NCBI GenBank assembly: GCA_964353875.1
Contig: CAYGXU010000001.1
Location: 1 to 64,000 of the forward strand
From: MGNI01 sp964353875
GTDB lineage: Bacteria > Chloroflexota > Anaerolineae > Anaerolineales > E44-bin32
Direction: 5' to 3'
Length of the DNA stretch: 64,000 nucleotides
Position numbers and translations under genes: made by a program. How positions within the stretch are numbered: position 1 is the first letter of the stretch; the number at the start of each line of letters is the position of its first letter. The notes under the pieces were generated by a model. That model searched no databases. It was not told the DNA's origin and saw only the letters and a program-made list of their open reading frames with translations. Below are positions 9,195 through 17,243 of the stretch, piece by piece.

Positions 9195-10140
9195 TCCGGG
9201 TTCCTGTCACCCCTGCAAGCGCACGTTCAATGTTCTCTGGGGTGGTGATCAGCGCTTCCTTCCCGCCTTGTTCCAAATAACTGATAATCGCTTGAATCTT
9301 GGGTGCCATGCTCCCTTTGGCAAAGTGCCCCGCCTGCAAGTACGCCTTGGCTTCTGCAAGGGTCATCCGTTCCAGCCACTGCTGGTTCGGTTTGTTGAAA
9401 TTCAAGGCGACTTTTTCAATAGCTGTTGAGATGAGGAACAGGTCCGCCTGGATCTCCGATGCCAGCAGAGAAGAGGCATAATCCTTATCGATCACCGCCT
9501 CCACTCCCATCAGGTCACCATTTTCATCCTCGATCACCGGGATGCCACCTCCCCCCACCGCGATGACCACATAACCTTGTTCGATCAACGCTTGAATCGC
9601 ATCGCGTTCGATGATGCGAATCGGGATGGGTGAGGCGACGACACGGCGCCAACCTCGCCCGGCGTCCTCGACCACAGCCCAGCCTTCCTCATTACGATGT
9701 TTCAAGGCCAAGGATTCGTTCATAAAAGATCCGATCGGTTTGCTGGGGTTTTCAAAGGCCGGATCTTTTCGATCTACCAAGACCTGGGTAACCACCGTGG
9801 CAGCCTGCCTTTGCATCTTACGCTTGCGAAATTCATTGTAAAGCGCCTTCTGGAACATGTACCCGATCGCCCCTTGAGTATCTGCTCCGCAAGAATCCAA
9901 CGGCACCATATGCAATTCATGCGCGGCCAGTTCTGCCCGACGCAGGATGAAACCGACTTGAGGGCCATTGCCATGGGTGACGACCACATCCCATCCCGCT
10001 GAAATCATGCCAACAATGTGCACCATGGTCTCGTAGGAAGCCGCGTACTGATCGGGGACCGTTTGATGGGCTTTATCTTTAATCAGTGAGTTCCCCCCAA
10101 CCGCAACAACCGCAACCTTCTTTGCTTTCTTGTTTGCCAT
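9184..10140 (-). CDS. arcC: carbamate kinase
   Basis: 318 residues, normal for the family. Amino-acid-kinase motifs are VAVGGNSLIKDK near the N-terminus, VTHGNGPQVG around 60, AVGGGGIPVI near 200 and DKDYASSLLA after it. It makes ATP from carbamoyl phosphate and ADP, releasing ammonia and CO2. It lies 17 bp downstream of a carbamoyltransferase gene, which supplies the carbamoyl phosphate, so the pair forms a substrate-level phosphorylation step. The ATG is preceded by an AGAAGG-type site. Cytoplasmic dimer in known members. In purine clusters the equivalent is E. coli YqeA. Confidence 0.95.
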   Translation of the reverse strand: MANKKAKKVAVVAVGGNSLIKDKAHQTVPDQYAASYETMVHIVGMISAGWDVVVTHGNGPQVGFILRRAELAAHELHMVPLDSCGADTQGAIGYMFQKALYNEFRKRKMQRQAATVVTQVLVDRKDPAFENPSKPIGSFMNESLALKHRNEEGWAVVEDAGRGWRRVVASPIPIRIIERDAIQALIEQGYVVIAVGGGGIPVIEDENGDLMGVEAVIDKDYASSLLASEIQADLFLISTAIEKVALNFNKPNQQWLERMTLAEAKAYLQAGHFAKGSMAPKIQAIISYLEQGGKEALITTPENIERALAGVTGTRIVP

Positions 10141-10157
10141 AATGATCTGATCCCTTC

Positions 10158-11138
10158 TTAGCGCATGGTCAGCGCCATAACCGCTTTTTGCGCATGCAGA
10201 CGATTCTCTGCTTCATCGAAGACCACACTCTGTGGGCCATCCAACACGCCATCTGTGACCTCAATGTTACGATCGGCGGGTAACGGATGCATGTAGATCG
10301 CTTCCGACCTGGCGAGCGCCATCTTGCGCTCATCGGTGATCCAATCCTTATATTGATCCTGGATACGTTTCCCCTCCTCAGCATCCGTCGTCGTTAGTAA
10401 AGGTCCCCAGGATTTGGCATAGACAATATCGGCATCCTTGAAGCCCTCTTCCATATCGTGAACAACTTCAAATGCGGTCCCATATTTCTTGGCCTGCCCT
10501 CGCGCCTGTTCCATGATCTCGGGCATTAGCTTGAATTCAGGTGGATGAGATAGGACGATGTCCAGACCGAAACGCGGCATCTGAAGGATGAGGGATTGTG
10601 GAACGGATATTGGCTTGAGGTAGGAAGCGGCATACGCCCAAGAAACCACCATCCGCTTTCGTCGCAAGTCCCTCCCTTTCTTCTCGATGATTGTCATCAA
10701 ATCAGCCAAGATTTGGAAGGGATGGTAGATTTCACATTGCATGTTCAGCACTGGCACGCGCGATGCCTCGGCGACAAAGTTGAGATATCGGTTACCGACG
10801 CTCCATTCGACGTGCCGGATGGCAATCCCATCGAAATAGCGCCCAAAGATCTCTCCCATTTCCTTTTCCGTGTCGCCATGCGCAATCTGGGTCGTACGCG
10901 ATTCAATGAAAGCGGCATGCCCGCCCAATTGAGCCATTCCGGCCTCGAAGGATCCGCGTGTACGCGTACTGGAGAAGAAGAAGAGCATTGCCAGCACTTT
11001 ATCCCTCAGATAGGGATGGGGCTCACCAAGGGCTCGCTTGCGCTTCAAGTCAAAAGCAGCATCCAAGACGGTCTCCACTTCCTCCCGAGTGAAATCAAGA
11101 TCACCGATTAAGTCCCTTCCTCGAAGATCTGTTTGCAT
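10158..11138 (-). CDS. ornithine/acetylornithine/YgeW-type carbamoyltransferase
   Basis: 326 residues from the ATG at 11138, which has GGGAGG upstream; the GTG at 11150 overlaps that site and is unlikely. The carbamoyl-phosphate loop is SSTRTRGSFE. The second domain ends with YMHPLPADRNIEVTDGV and NRLHAQKAVM, which look most like N-acetyl- or N-succinylornithine transcarbamylases and YgeW, a knotted subgroup. The usual ornithine-site Cys of HCLP is Pro here, so plain ornithine is unlikely. In reverse it would phosphorolyse a ureido compound to carbamoyl phosphate for the neighbouring kinase. The true acceptor is unknown. Confidence 0.88.
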   Translation of the reverse strand: MQTDLRGRDLIGDLDFTREEVETVLDAAFDLKRKRALGEPHPYLRDKVLAMLFFFSSTRTRGSFEAGMAQLGGHAAFIESRTTQIAHGDTEKEMGEIFGRYFDGIAIRHVEWSVGNRYLNFVAEASRVPVLNMQCEIYHPFQILADLMTIIEKKGRDLRRKRMVVSWAYAASYLKPISVPQSLILQMPRFGLDIVLSHPPEFKLMPEIMEQARGQAKKYGTAFEVVHDMEEGFKDADIVYAKSWGPLLTTTDAEEGKRIQDQYKDWITDERKMALARSEAIYMHPLPADRNIEVTDGVLDGPQSVVFDEAENRLHAQKAVMALTMR

Positions 11139-11356
11139 TTTATAAATCACCTCCCACCATTCTACTGAATGGATTGAATAAAAGACGGCATATTCTTGAC
11201 TGGCAACTGCTCAGCCCCTTCAGCGGAGCGGGTTTCCATGCCCACGAATCTCGCTTGTGAGAACCGGCGGTGTGGGAGCCGCCTCCGCCTTTTTCTTGTG
11301 GCCCCAATTTGCCCACCAGCCCGAGTAGCTACCTTGACTGAACGATACGATCGGAT

Positions 11357-12310
11357 TTATTCCATCGCCCCCAGGATCAATGCCAATAACGCCATGCGCA
11401 TAACGACGCCGTTGAAAGCCTCCTGCCAGTAGCGAGACCAGCGTGTGATATCCACGTCAGTTGGAATTTCATCCATTCTCGGGAGAGAATGCAAGAGAAT
11501 AGCATCCGGCTTAGCTTTTGTGGTCAACAACTCACGCGTAATCTTATAATTCGCAGGTGTCAGGTCAATCTCACCACTGCGTTCATCACGCGACTTGGTG
11601 TAATCCGGTTGCACCACGGGTTCTACGAGAATAACATCTGCGTCTTCAATCGCTTGCGCTACATGTTCAGCCTCTTTAAAGTCCAGACTATACTCATTCA
11701 GCTCGGCTTTGAATTCCTCAGTTAACGACATCTCTGGAGGAGAGACGAAGGTAATAGGACAATCAAATTGGGTCAATCCGTAACCCAGTGAATGCATCGT
11801 ACGCATACGCATATCCCCGACCGCAAGCCAGCGCAGGCCGTCGATCCGACCTTTCTCACGCAGGACAGTATAAAGATCCGTCAGGATTTGGGTAGGATGC
11901 TCTCCCCAGCCGTCGCCACCATTGATAATCGGAACGGAGGCCCATTTAGCCGCCTCATGCGGAGCGCCCTGCTGGAAATGTCGCATCACAATCGCATCGC
12001 CGTAGAACTCCAACATTTTCACCGTGTCCTTGATCGATTCCTGGTAGAAGTCGCCAGCACGGGTCATTTTTGCATCCGCGAAGCCGGTAACCTGTCCGCC
12101 CAGTCGGATCATTGCAGCCTCATGCGCCAAGCGGGTGCGAGTGGAAGGCTGATAGAAAGCCGTTACCAGGATCTTTTCTTTCAAAAGATCGGAATTACGC
12201 CGTGAACGAGCGATGGGCTCCAATTGCTCAGCCACCTCGAATACACGGAAGAACTCCTGACGCTCAAAATCCTTAAGGGAAAGAATGTCCCGACCGAGAA
12301 AACTACGCAT
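11357..12310 (-). CDS. aspartate carbamoyltransferase-like protein
   Basis: 317 residues, the length of a PyrB catalytic chain. Recognisable sites are YQPSTRTRLAHEAA (carbamoyl phosphate), NGGDGWGEHPTQILTDLYT (the ATCase central motif) and HSLPRMDEIPTDVD where PyrB has HPLPR.DEI. The Pro-to-Ser change in that loop and the absence of other pyr genes suggest an acceptor other than aspartate. It has a strong ribosome binding site (AAAGGAG) before ATG 12310. It precedes the second carbamoyltransferase by about 220 bp. Together with carbamate kinase it fits a ureide-degrading route, but biosynthetic PyrB cannot be excluded. Confidence 0.85.
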   Translation of the reverse strand: MRSFLGRDILSLKDFERQEFFRVFEVAEQLEPIARSRRNSDLLKEKILVTAFYQPSTRTRLAHEAAMIRLGGQVTGFADAKMTRAGDFYQESIKDTVKMLEFYGDAIVMRHFQQGAPHEAAKWASVPIINGGDGWGEHPTQILTDLYTVLREKGRIDGLRWLAVGDMRMRTMHSLGYGLTQFDCPITFVSPPEMSLTEEFKAELNEYSLDFKEAEHVAQAIEDADVILVEPVVQPDYTKSRDERSGEIDLTPANYKITRELLTTKAKPDAILLHSLPRMDEIPTDVDITRWSRYWQEAFNGVVMRMALLALILGAME

Positions 12311-12772
12311 GGATAACTCTCCTTTTTTTATATTTTGAGGGTTTTAACTTTCCATATCTCAATTTACGTACATGATCGCATTCATGAAAAGCTTCTAATC
12401 GGTTGACAATCCAATTTTTCATTTCTAATCAAGGGCGGATGATTCCCTAATCGTCATGGTCTCGAGGGTATGTCAGGTTATGTATTGTAACTTCGCACAA
12501 TGGAACATCTTCTACAGTCCCCACATAGGCTTAAACCCAACCCCTCTGAAGACACCCGCTTCATCCATGCTATTCTTCGCAACGCAATACAATCAGAATA
12601 GCCCTCATCTCGTTCAATGATCATCACTAATTTTAATACAATCGAGACAACTGTGGCGGGTGCATTCCATAGAGTGCTGCATCTTGTATTCTCACGGTGA
12701 GAGTTATGGCGGTGTCCCCTACCTGAACACCAAAGGTAATAAACAGAATATACCCACTGCGGGCTCTCAAGA
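12311..12772. other. 462-bp non-coding spacer
   Basis: Spacer between the adenine deaminase stop and the carbamoyltransferase start. It is fairly AT-rich. I looked for a purine riboswitch on the minus strand and saw neither its conserved core nor a convincing terminator. A weak minus-strand -35-like TTGTCA occurs near 12400 without a good -10. Nothing else recognised. Confidence 0.4.
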
Positions 12773-14377
12773 TCAGGTTTCTTCTATGAAAGGAATAACC
12801 TCAAAACGGTTCACATCCACCAAGCCCTTATCCGAAATCCTGAGCTCAGGGATTACGACCAATGCGATCAGGCTGAGTTGCATGTTGGCGTTGTTCATCC
12901 GACAGCCGCATTGACGGAAACCCTCCAAAACCCGCTCCGCTTTCTCGGCCACCATCTCCGCTCGTTCATCCGACATCAACCCGGCAATGGGTAGCTCCAC
13001 CAAGGCGATGACTTCTCCATCGCGCACGACAATCTGACCGCCGCCAACGCGAGCCAGCTCATTAACAGCAAAGGCCATATTGTCGTCGTCTGTGCCAACC
13101 ACCACCATCTGATGCGAGTCATGGGCGACGGTGGAAGCGATCGCGCAAGAGACATTAAACCCAAAGCCCTGCACCATTCCCAACTTCACTTCGCCGGTCC
13201 CCTTATGCCTTTCCACAAGGGCCACTTTAGCCAAATCCCGAGCTACATCCGTACGAATAATCCCATCTTGCGTCTCAACCTTAAGACGCAGATGACGAGT
13301 AGGGGCCTGATTCTCAACCACACCAATCACATTCAAGACAATCGAGCCCTCCACCGGCGACCGGATCACAAAATCCTCAGCCCGTAATTTCCGCTTGAGT
13401 TTCACCGATGTCTTTACTTCTCTCGGGTATTTGAATTGAGGGATCTCCAACAGCAACTGGCCATTTGCAGCTACCGGCTTCCCCTTGGCAATGACTTGAT
13501 CAATCGTGAACTTATGCAAGTCATTCACAAGCAGAATGTCAGCATATCTTCCTGGCGCAATCTGACCCACATCATGGGATAGATGGAAATGCTCGGCGGT
13601 GTTCAAAGTCGCCATCTGGATAACAGTCATCGGGTCCGCGCCTTGCTCGATGGCGTGTCGCACCGCGCGATTCATATGCCCTTCATGAACCAAGGTCCCC
13701 GAATGGCTATCATCCGTGACCAGGAGAAAGTGTCGTGGATTCAATCCCAACTTCGTGATCGCTCCAATTTGGGCCGCCACATCATGCCAGCCCGAACCAT
13801 AGCGCAACATGACCTTCATCCCCTGGCGTACACGCGCAACAGCATCCTCCAGGCGCGTGCCTTCATGGTCATCCTCGGGACCGCCAGCAACGTANNNNNN
13901 NNNNNNNNNNNNNNNNNNNNNNNNNNNNNNNNNNNNNNNNNNNNNNNNNNNNNNNNNNNNNNNNNNNNNNNNNNNNNNNNNNNNNNNNNNNNNNCGGATT
14001 CCTTTCAACCCGAAGACATTGGCGATCTCATGCGGATCGATGAACATCCCCGTCGTTCCATGAGGCAGGACTGCACGCACGAACTCGGTGATGGTCACCA
14101 TCCCCGATTCGACATGCATGTGCCCATCCAACAATCCAGGCACGAGATAACGACCCTCCGCTTGAAGGATTTGTGTATTCTCGCTGATCGTATGGTTCGC
14201 ATCCTCTCCGACGTAGGCGATCCGTTCACCAAGAATGGCAATATCGTGATGCTCGAGAATCTCCCCCGATTGCACACACACCCAACGTCCTTTGCGGATG
14301 ACCAAATCGGCCGGGGCACGACCCATGGCGACATCCACCAATCGGCGAGTCAATTCACATAATCCTTTCGAGTCCAT
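12773..14377 (-). CDS. ade: adenine deaminase, interrupted by an assembly gap
   Basis: Both flanks of the N run match adenine deaminase (adenine to hypoxanthine plus ammonia). HMHVES lies at residues 86-91, DPHEIANV follows near 114, then after the gap DHEGTRLEDAVARVRQGMKVMLRYGS and, near the C-terminus, the cyclase-like AHDSHQMVVVGTDD segment. The missing piece should carry the catalytic DGHAPG histidine region. By family comparison about 95 residues are absent, far more than 100 N can hold. The ATG at 14377 follows GGAGATG; a longer reading from 14425 overlaps the upstream gene and adds a non-family leader. The downstream half is otherwise intact. Confidence 0.92.
   Translation of the reverse strand: MDSKGLCELTRRLVDVAMGRAPADLVIRKGRWVCVQSGEILEHHDIAILGERIAYVGEDANHTISENTQILQAEGRYLVPGLLDGHMHVESGMVTITEFVRAVLPHGTTGMFIDPHEIANVFGLKGIXXXXXXXXXXXXXXXXXXXXXXXXXXXXXXXXXXYVAGGPEDDHEGTRLEDAVARVRQGMKVMLRYGSGWHDVAAQIGAITKLGLNPRHFLLVTDDSHSGTLVHEGHMNRAVRHAIEQGADPMTVIQMATLNTAEHFHLSHDVGQIAPGRYADILLVNDLHKFTIDQVIAKGKPVAANGQLLLEIPQFKYPREVKTSVKLKRKLRAEDFVIRSPVEGSIVLNVIGVVENQAPTRHLRLKVETQDGIIRTDVARDLAKVALVERHKGTGEVKLGMVQGFGFNVSCAIASTVAHDSHQMVVVGTDDDNMAFAVNELARVGGGQIVVRDGEVIALVELPIAGLMSDERAEMVAEKAERVLEGFRQCGCRMNNANMQLSLIALVVIPELRISDKGLVDVNRFEVIPFIEET
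13895..13994. other. assembly gap, 100 N
   Basis: Exactly 100 N, the usual placeholder for a scaffold gap of unknown length. It falls inside adenine deaminase. Because the reading frame matches on both sides with 100 N, a frame-preserving true gap would have a length of 1 modulo 3. Confidence 0.99.
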
Positions 14378-14421
14378 CCCAACACATCTCCATGATAACA
14401 AGGCATAAGCGCAAAGAATCT

Positions 14422-15801
14422 TCACTCACCTTGAATGAGTCGTTTCGCTGCCCGGTTGTGAGCCTCAACCAACGGCTCCATTTCCAAATTAACCATCCGT
14501 CCTTTAGAGACTACGGCGCGACCGTGGACATAGTTAAAATCCACCAACGATGGCTGGCAGAGGATCAATGCTGCTACGGGATCATGCAACCCTCCTGCGT
14601 ATCCTATTTGATCCAGACGAACAGCGATAAAATCGGCGCACTTCCCCGCTTCGAGAGCACCGATATCCTCTCTGCCAAGCACCTTCGCCCCACCCAGAGT
14701 GGCCATCTCCAGTGCCTGTCGGGCGGTGAGAAGAGGTTGTCCATCACTCGTGGCTGGAAATATGGCTGCCCCTACACGCGAGAGCAACAATGCCTGTCGT
14801 GCTTCAGCCAATAGATGAGAGCCATCATTGCTCGCTGACCCGTCCACTCCCAATCCAACATTCACGCCCTTGGCCAGGTAGCGTCGAATAGGCGCAATCC
14901 CGGAAGCGAGGCGCATGTTGGAAGAGGGACAATGCGCAACACCGATCTCTCTGGCAGCCATGCGATCGATTTCGCCGTTATCGATATGCACTGCATGAGC
15001 AAACCATACATCTTTCCCAGCCCAATCCAAGGACTCGGCATATGCCAGTGGCCTTTGTCCGAATTGATCGAGACAAAAACGCTCTTCATCCAGGGTCTCC
15101 GCCAAATGGGTATGTAAACTAACACCGTAGGAGCGTGCAAGGGCTGCTGATTCTCGCATCAAATCTGCTGTTACTGAGAATGGGGAGCACGGAGCCAAGA
15201 CAATTCGAATGAAAGCACCCGGATTCGGATCATGATATTGCTGAATGAGACGTTGACTGTCCTTTAAAATCACAACCTCTGGCTCAACGACACGATCGGG
15301 GGGCAGACCGCCCTGGCTCTCGCCCAGGCTCATGGAACCGCGCGAGGCGTGGAGCCGCAAACCGACCTGAGTAGCTGCCTCAATTTCATCGTCCAATCGG
15401 CAACCGTTTGGAAAGATATACAGGTGATCCGAAGCGGTCGTGCAACCGGAGAGCGCCAGCTCCGACAATGCCAGCTGGGTTGAAATGCACACATCCTCTG
15501 GCCGCATCCCAGCCCAAATTGGATAGAGCGTTTTCAACCAGTGGAAGAGGTTGGCATTCTGCGCATCCGGTACTGCACGGGTAAGTGTTTGATAGAAATG
15601 ATGATGCGTGTTGATCAAACCAGGAAGAACGATATGGTCCTTCAGGTCCAATATCTCGTCTGCCTCTGAAGGTAATTCTATCGAAGGGCCAACTTGCTCA
15701 ATCAAGCCATCACGAGCGAAAAATCCACCATCAGCGATCTCTCGGCGCTCCTGATCCATTGTGACCAGGATTGATGCATGACGAATGAGAAGTGTACTCA
15801 T
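14422..15801 (-). CDS. 8-oxoguanine deaminase-type amidohydrolase
   Basis: 459 residues from the ATG at 15801, which fits the family N-terminus; upstream TTG/ATG codons add a short non-family leader. Metal-site motifs are PGLINTHHHFYQTLTR (His66-68), DHLYIFPNG, SLHTHLAET, HAVHID and GVDGSASNDGS. PGLINTHHHFYQTLTRAVP and the following NANLFHWL segment are characteristic of 8-oxoguanine deaminases, which yield urate and ammonia; related members are SsnA-type and guanine or hydroxydechloroatrazine-type hydrolases. The gene precedes adenine deaminase in the same direction with a 44-bp gap. It would feed oxidised guanine into the purine route. Cytoplasmic. Confidence 0.88.
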   Translation of the reverse strand: MSTLLIRHASILVTMDQERREIADGGFFARDGLIEQVGPSIELPSEADEILDLKDHIVLPGLINTHHHFYQTLTRAVPDAQNANLFHWLKTLYPIWAGMRPEDVCISTQLALSELALSGCTTASDHLYIFPNGCRLDDEIEAATQVGLRLHASRGSMSLGESQGGLPPDRVVEPEVVILKDSQRLIQQYHDPNPGAFIRIVLAPCSPFSVTADLMRESAALARSYGVSLHTHLAETLDEERFCLDQFGQRPLAYAESLDWAGKDVWFAHAVHIDNGEIDRMAAREIGVAHCPSSNMRLASGIAPIRRYLAKGVNVGLGVDGSASNDGSHLLAEARQALLLSRVGAAIFPATSDGQPLLTARQALEMATLGGAKVLGREDIGALEAGKCADFIAVRLDQIGYAGGLHDPVAALILCQPSLVDFNYVHGRAVVSKGRMVNLEMEPLVEAHNRAAKRLIQGE

Positions 15802-16163
15802 CAACTCCAACCCCATCAATCAGGACAATTTAACAGTATCATCCCTTTTAAACCAGGTCAATCTACATAGGATCGATCCCCAGGATAAATCTAAGCCAGA
15901 TACGGATAACTTGACGACAATTTTAATTCGTCGCCTGCCACTATGCCCTTCCCCACCGAGGGATATGCGCGGGAATGCCATTCCGAAAACGAATCCGTCA
16001 TTTGTTATTTCGAATCGTTTTCAACGAAAGGATGTATACAATGAGGGAGAAGCCTTGAGGACTTCTCCCATTAAGATAACGAGTTATCGCCGACAGGATT
16101 TGCCCTGGAAGATGTGGAGTGGAAAATCCTGGTTGCCTCTTTGCTTTTCGCCACGGATCCTTT
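15802..16163. other. 362-bp spacer between folD and the deaminase genes
   Basis: It contains one clear hairpin (16045-16069, listed separately) and otherwise no ORF or RNA motif that I recognise. The minus-strand half next to 15801 is the likely place for a promoter of the purine genes, but no convincing -35/-10 pair was found. Confidence 0.4.
16045..16069 (-). terminator. hairpin downstream of folD
   Basis: Perfect 8-bp stem GGGAGAAG (16045-16052) with CTTCTCCC (16062-16069) and a 9-base loop, about 95 bases after the folD stop on the minus strand. The following minus-strand bases are only moderately T-rich, so termination is likely but not certain. Confidence 0.5.
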
Positions 16164-17042
16164 TTAGAGTGCAGCTCTTTGAGCTGATCGTAAAGTGTTT
16201 TGCAGCAAACCCGTGATCGTCATTGGGCCAACCCCGCCAGGAACAGGGGTGATCGCTCCAGCAACCTCTTTTGCCTCTTCAAAGGCAACATCTCCTGTGA
16301 GGCGGTAACCTGTTTTCTTTGTCGGATCATCCACTCTATTTGTGCCGACATCAATCACATAGGCTCCGGGTTTGATCCAGTCACCACGTATCATTTCTGC
16401 ACGACCAATCGCGGCGATGAGGACATCCGCACGGCGGCAGACTCCGGGAAGGTCCTTGGTTCGCGAGTGGCAGATCGTAACGGTCGCATTCTCTTTTACG
16501 AGCAATAAGGCAGCCGGCATGCCAACGATATTGGAACGACCAACCACCACAGCTTCCGCGCCATCAAGTTTGGCCCCTGCCTTCTTGAGAAGAATGATGC
16601 AACCAGCAGGGGTGCAGGGCACGAAGAGGGGATCGCGCCCTTTTTGCGCCAATCGGCCGATATTAATCGGGTGAAAACCATCCACATCCTTCTCGATGCT
16701 GATTGCTCTTAGAATCGCCTCTTCGTCCAAACCAGCCGGTAAGGGCAATTGCACAAGGATGCCATGTACTTTCGAATCTGCGTTTAATTCTCCAACGAGC
16801 TTCTCAACTTGCTCTTGAGAGGCATCCGCTGCTAGTTCATAGCCAAAGGACTCGATACCGAGCTCTGCACAGGCCTTGCGCTTCATGCGTACATAGGTCT
16901 GTGAGGCTGGGTTCTCTCCCACCAGTACGGTAGCTAGTCCTGGCCGTGGCCCGCCTGAGGCAACGAGCTCGTCGACGCCCTTAGTGATTTCCGCTCTTAT
17001 CTCATCTGCGATTGCTTTTCCATCAATGATCTTTGCACTCAT
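16164..17042 (-). CDS. folD: bifunctional methylenetetrahydrofolate dehydrogenase / methenyl-THF cyclohydrolase
   Basis: 292 residues, standard FolD length. Signatures are YVRMKRKACAELGI with the catalytic Lys, GILVQLPLP, the nucleotide-binding VVGRSNIVGMP and the C-terminal PVPGGVGPMT. It interconverts methylene-, methenyl- and formyl-tetrahydrofolate in the cytoplasm. The ATG at 17042 follows GGGGAG. In anaerobic purine degraders, one-carbon units released from the ring pass through folate, so its position at the head of this island is suggestive, although FolD is also a general housekeeping enzyme. A hairpin separates it from the deaminases. Confidence 0.96.
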   Translation of the reverse strand: MSAKIIDGKAIADEIRAEITKGVDELVASGGPRPGLATVLVGENPASQTYVRMKRKACAELGIESFGYELAADASQEQVEKLVGELNADSKVHGILVQLPLPAGLDEEAILRAISIEKDVDGFHPINIGRLAQKGRDPLFVPCTPAGCIILLKKAGAKLDGAEAVVVGRSNIVGMPAALLLVKENATVTICHSRTKDLPGVCRRADVLIAAIGRAEMIRGDWIKPGAYVIDVGTNRVDDPTKKTGYRLTGDVAFEEAKEVAGAITPVPGGVGPMTITGLLQNTLRSAQRAAL

Positions 17043-17243
17043 GATCTGCTCCCCTGAAAAATGGAATGATTGGCCCGTTTGGCCTTTGCGATTGTGAATT
17101 GATGAGTATCGCTATATTTGAACAAATTCAGAACGATTATCCCTGAACTTGACCTCCACTCGCAAGGAAGGAGTTCCACAACAACAATGACACCCTTCCT
17201 CGATTTTTATCAAACCTACTTCGGATGAGGAACATCATCTTCG

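Noticed and set aside
12311..12772. Purine riboswitch controlling the island
   Set aside because: The conserved core and its helices were not found on the minus strand.
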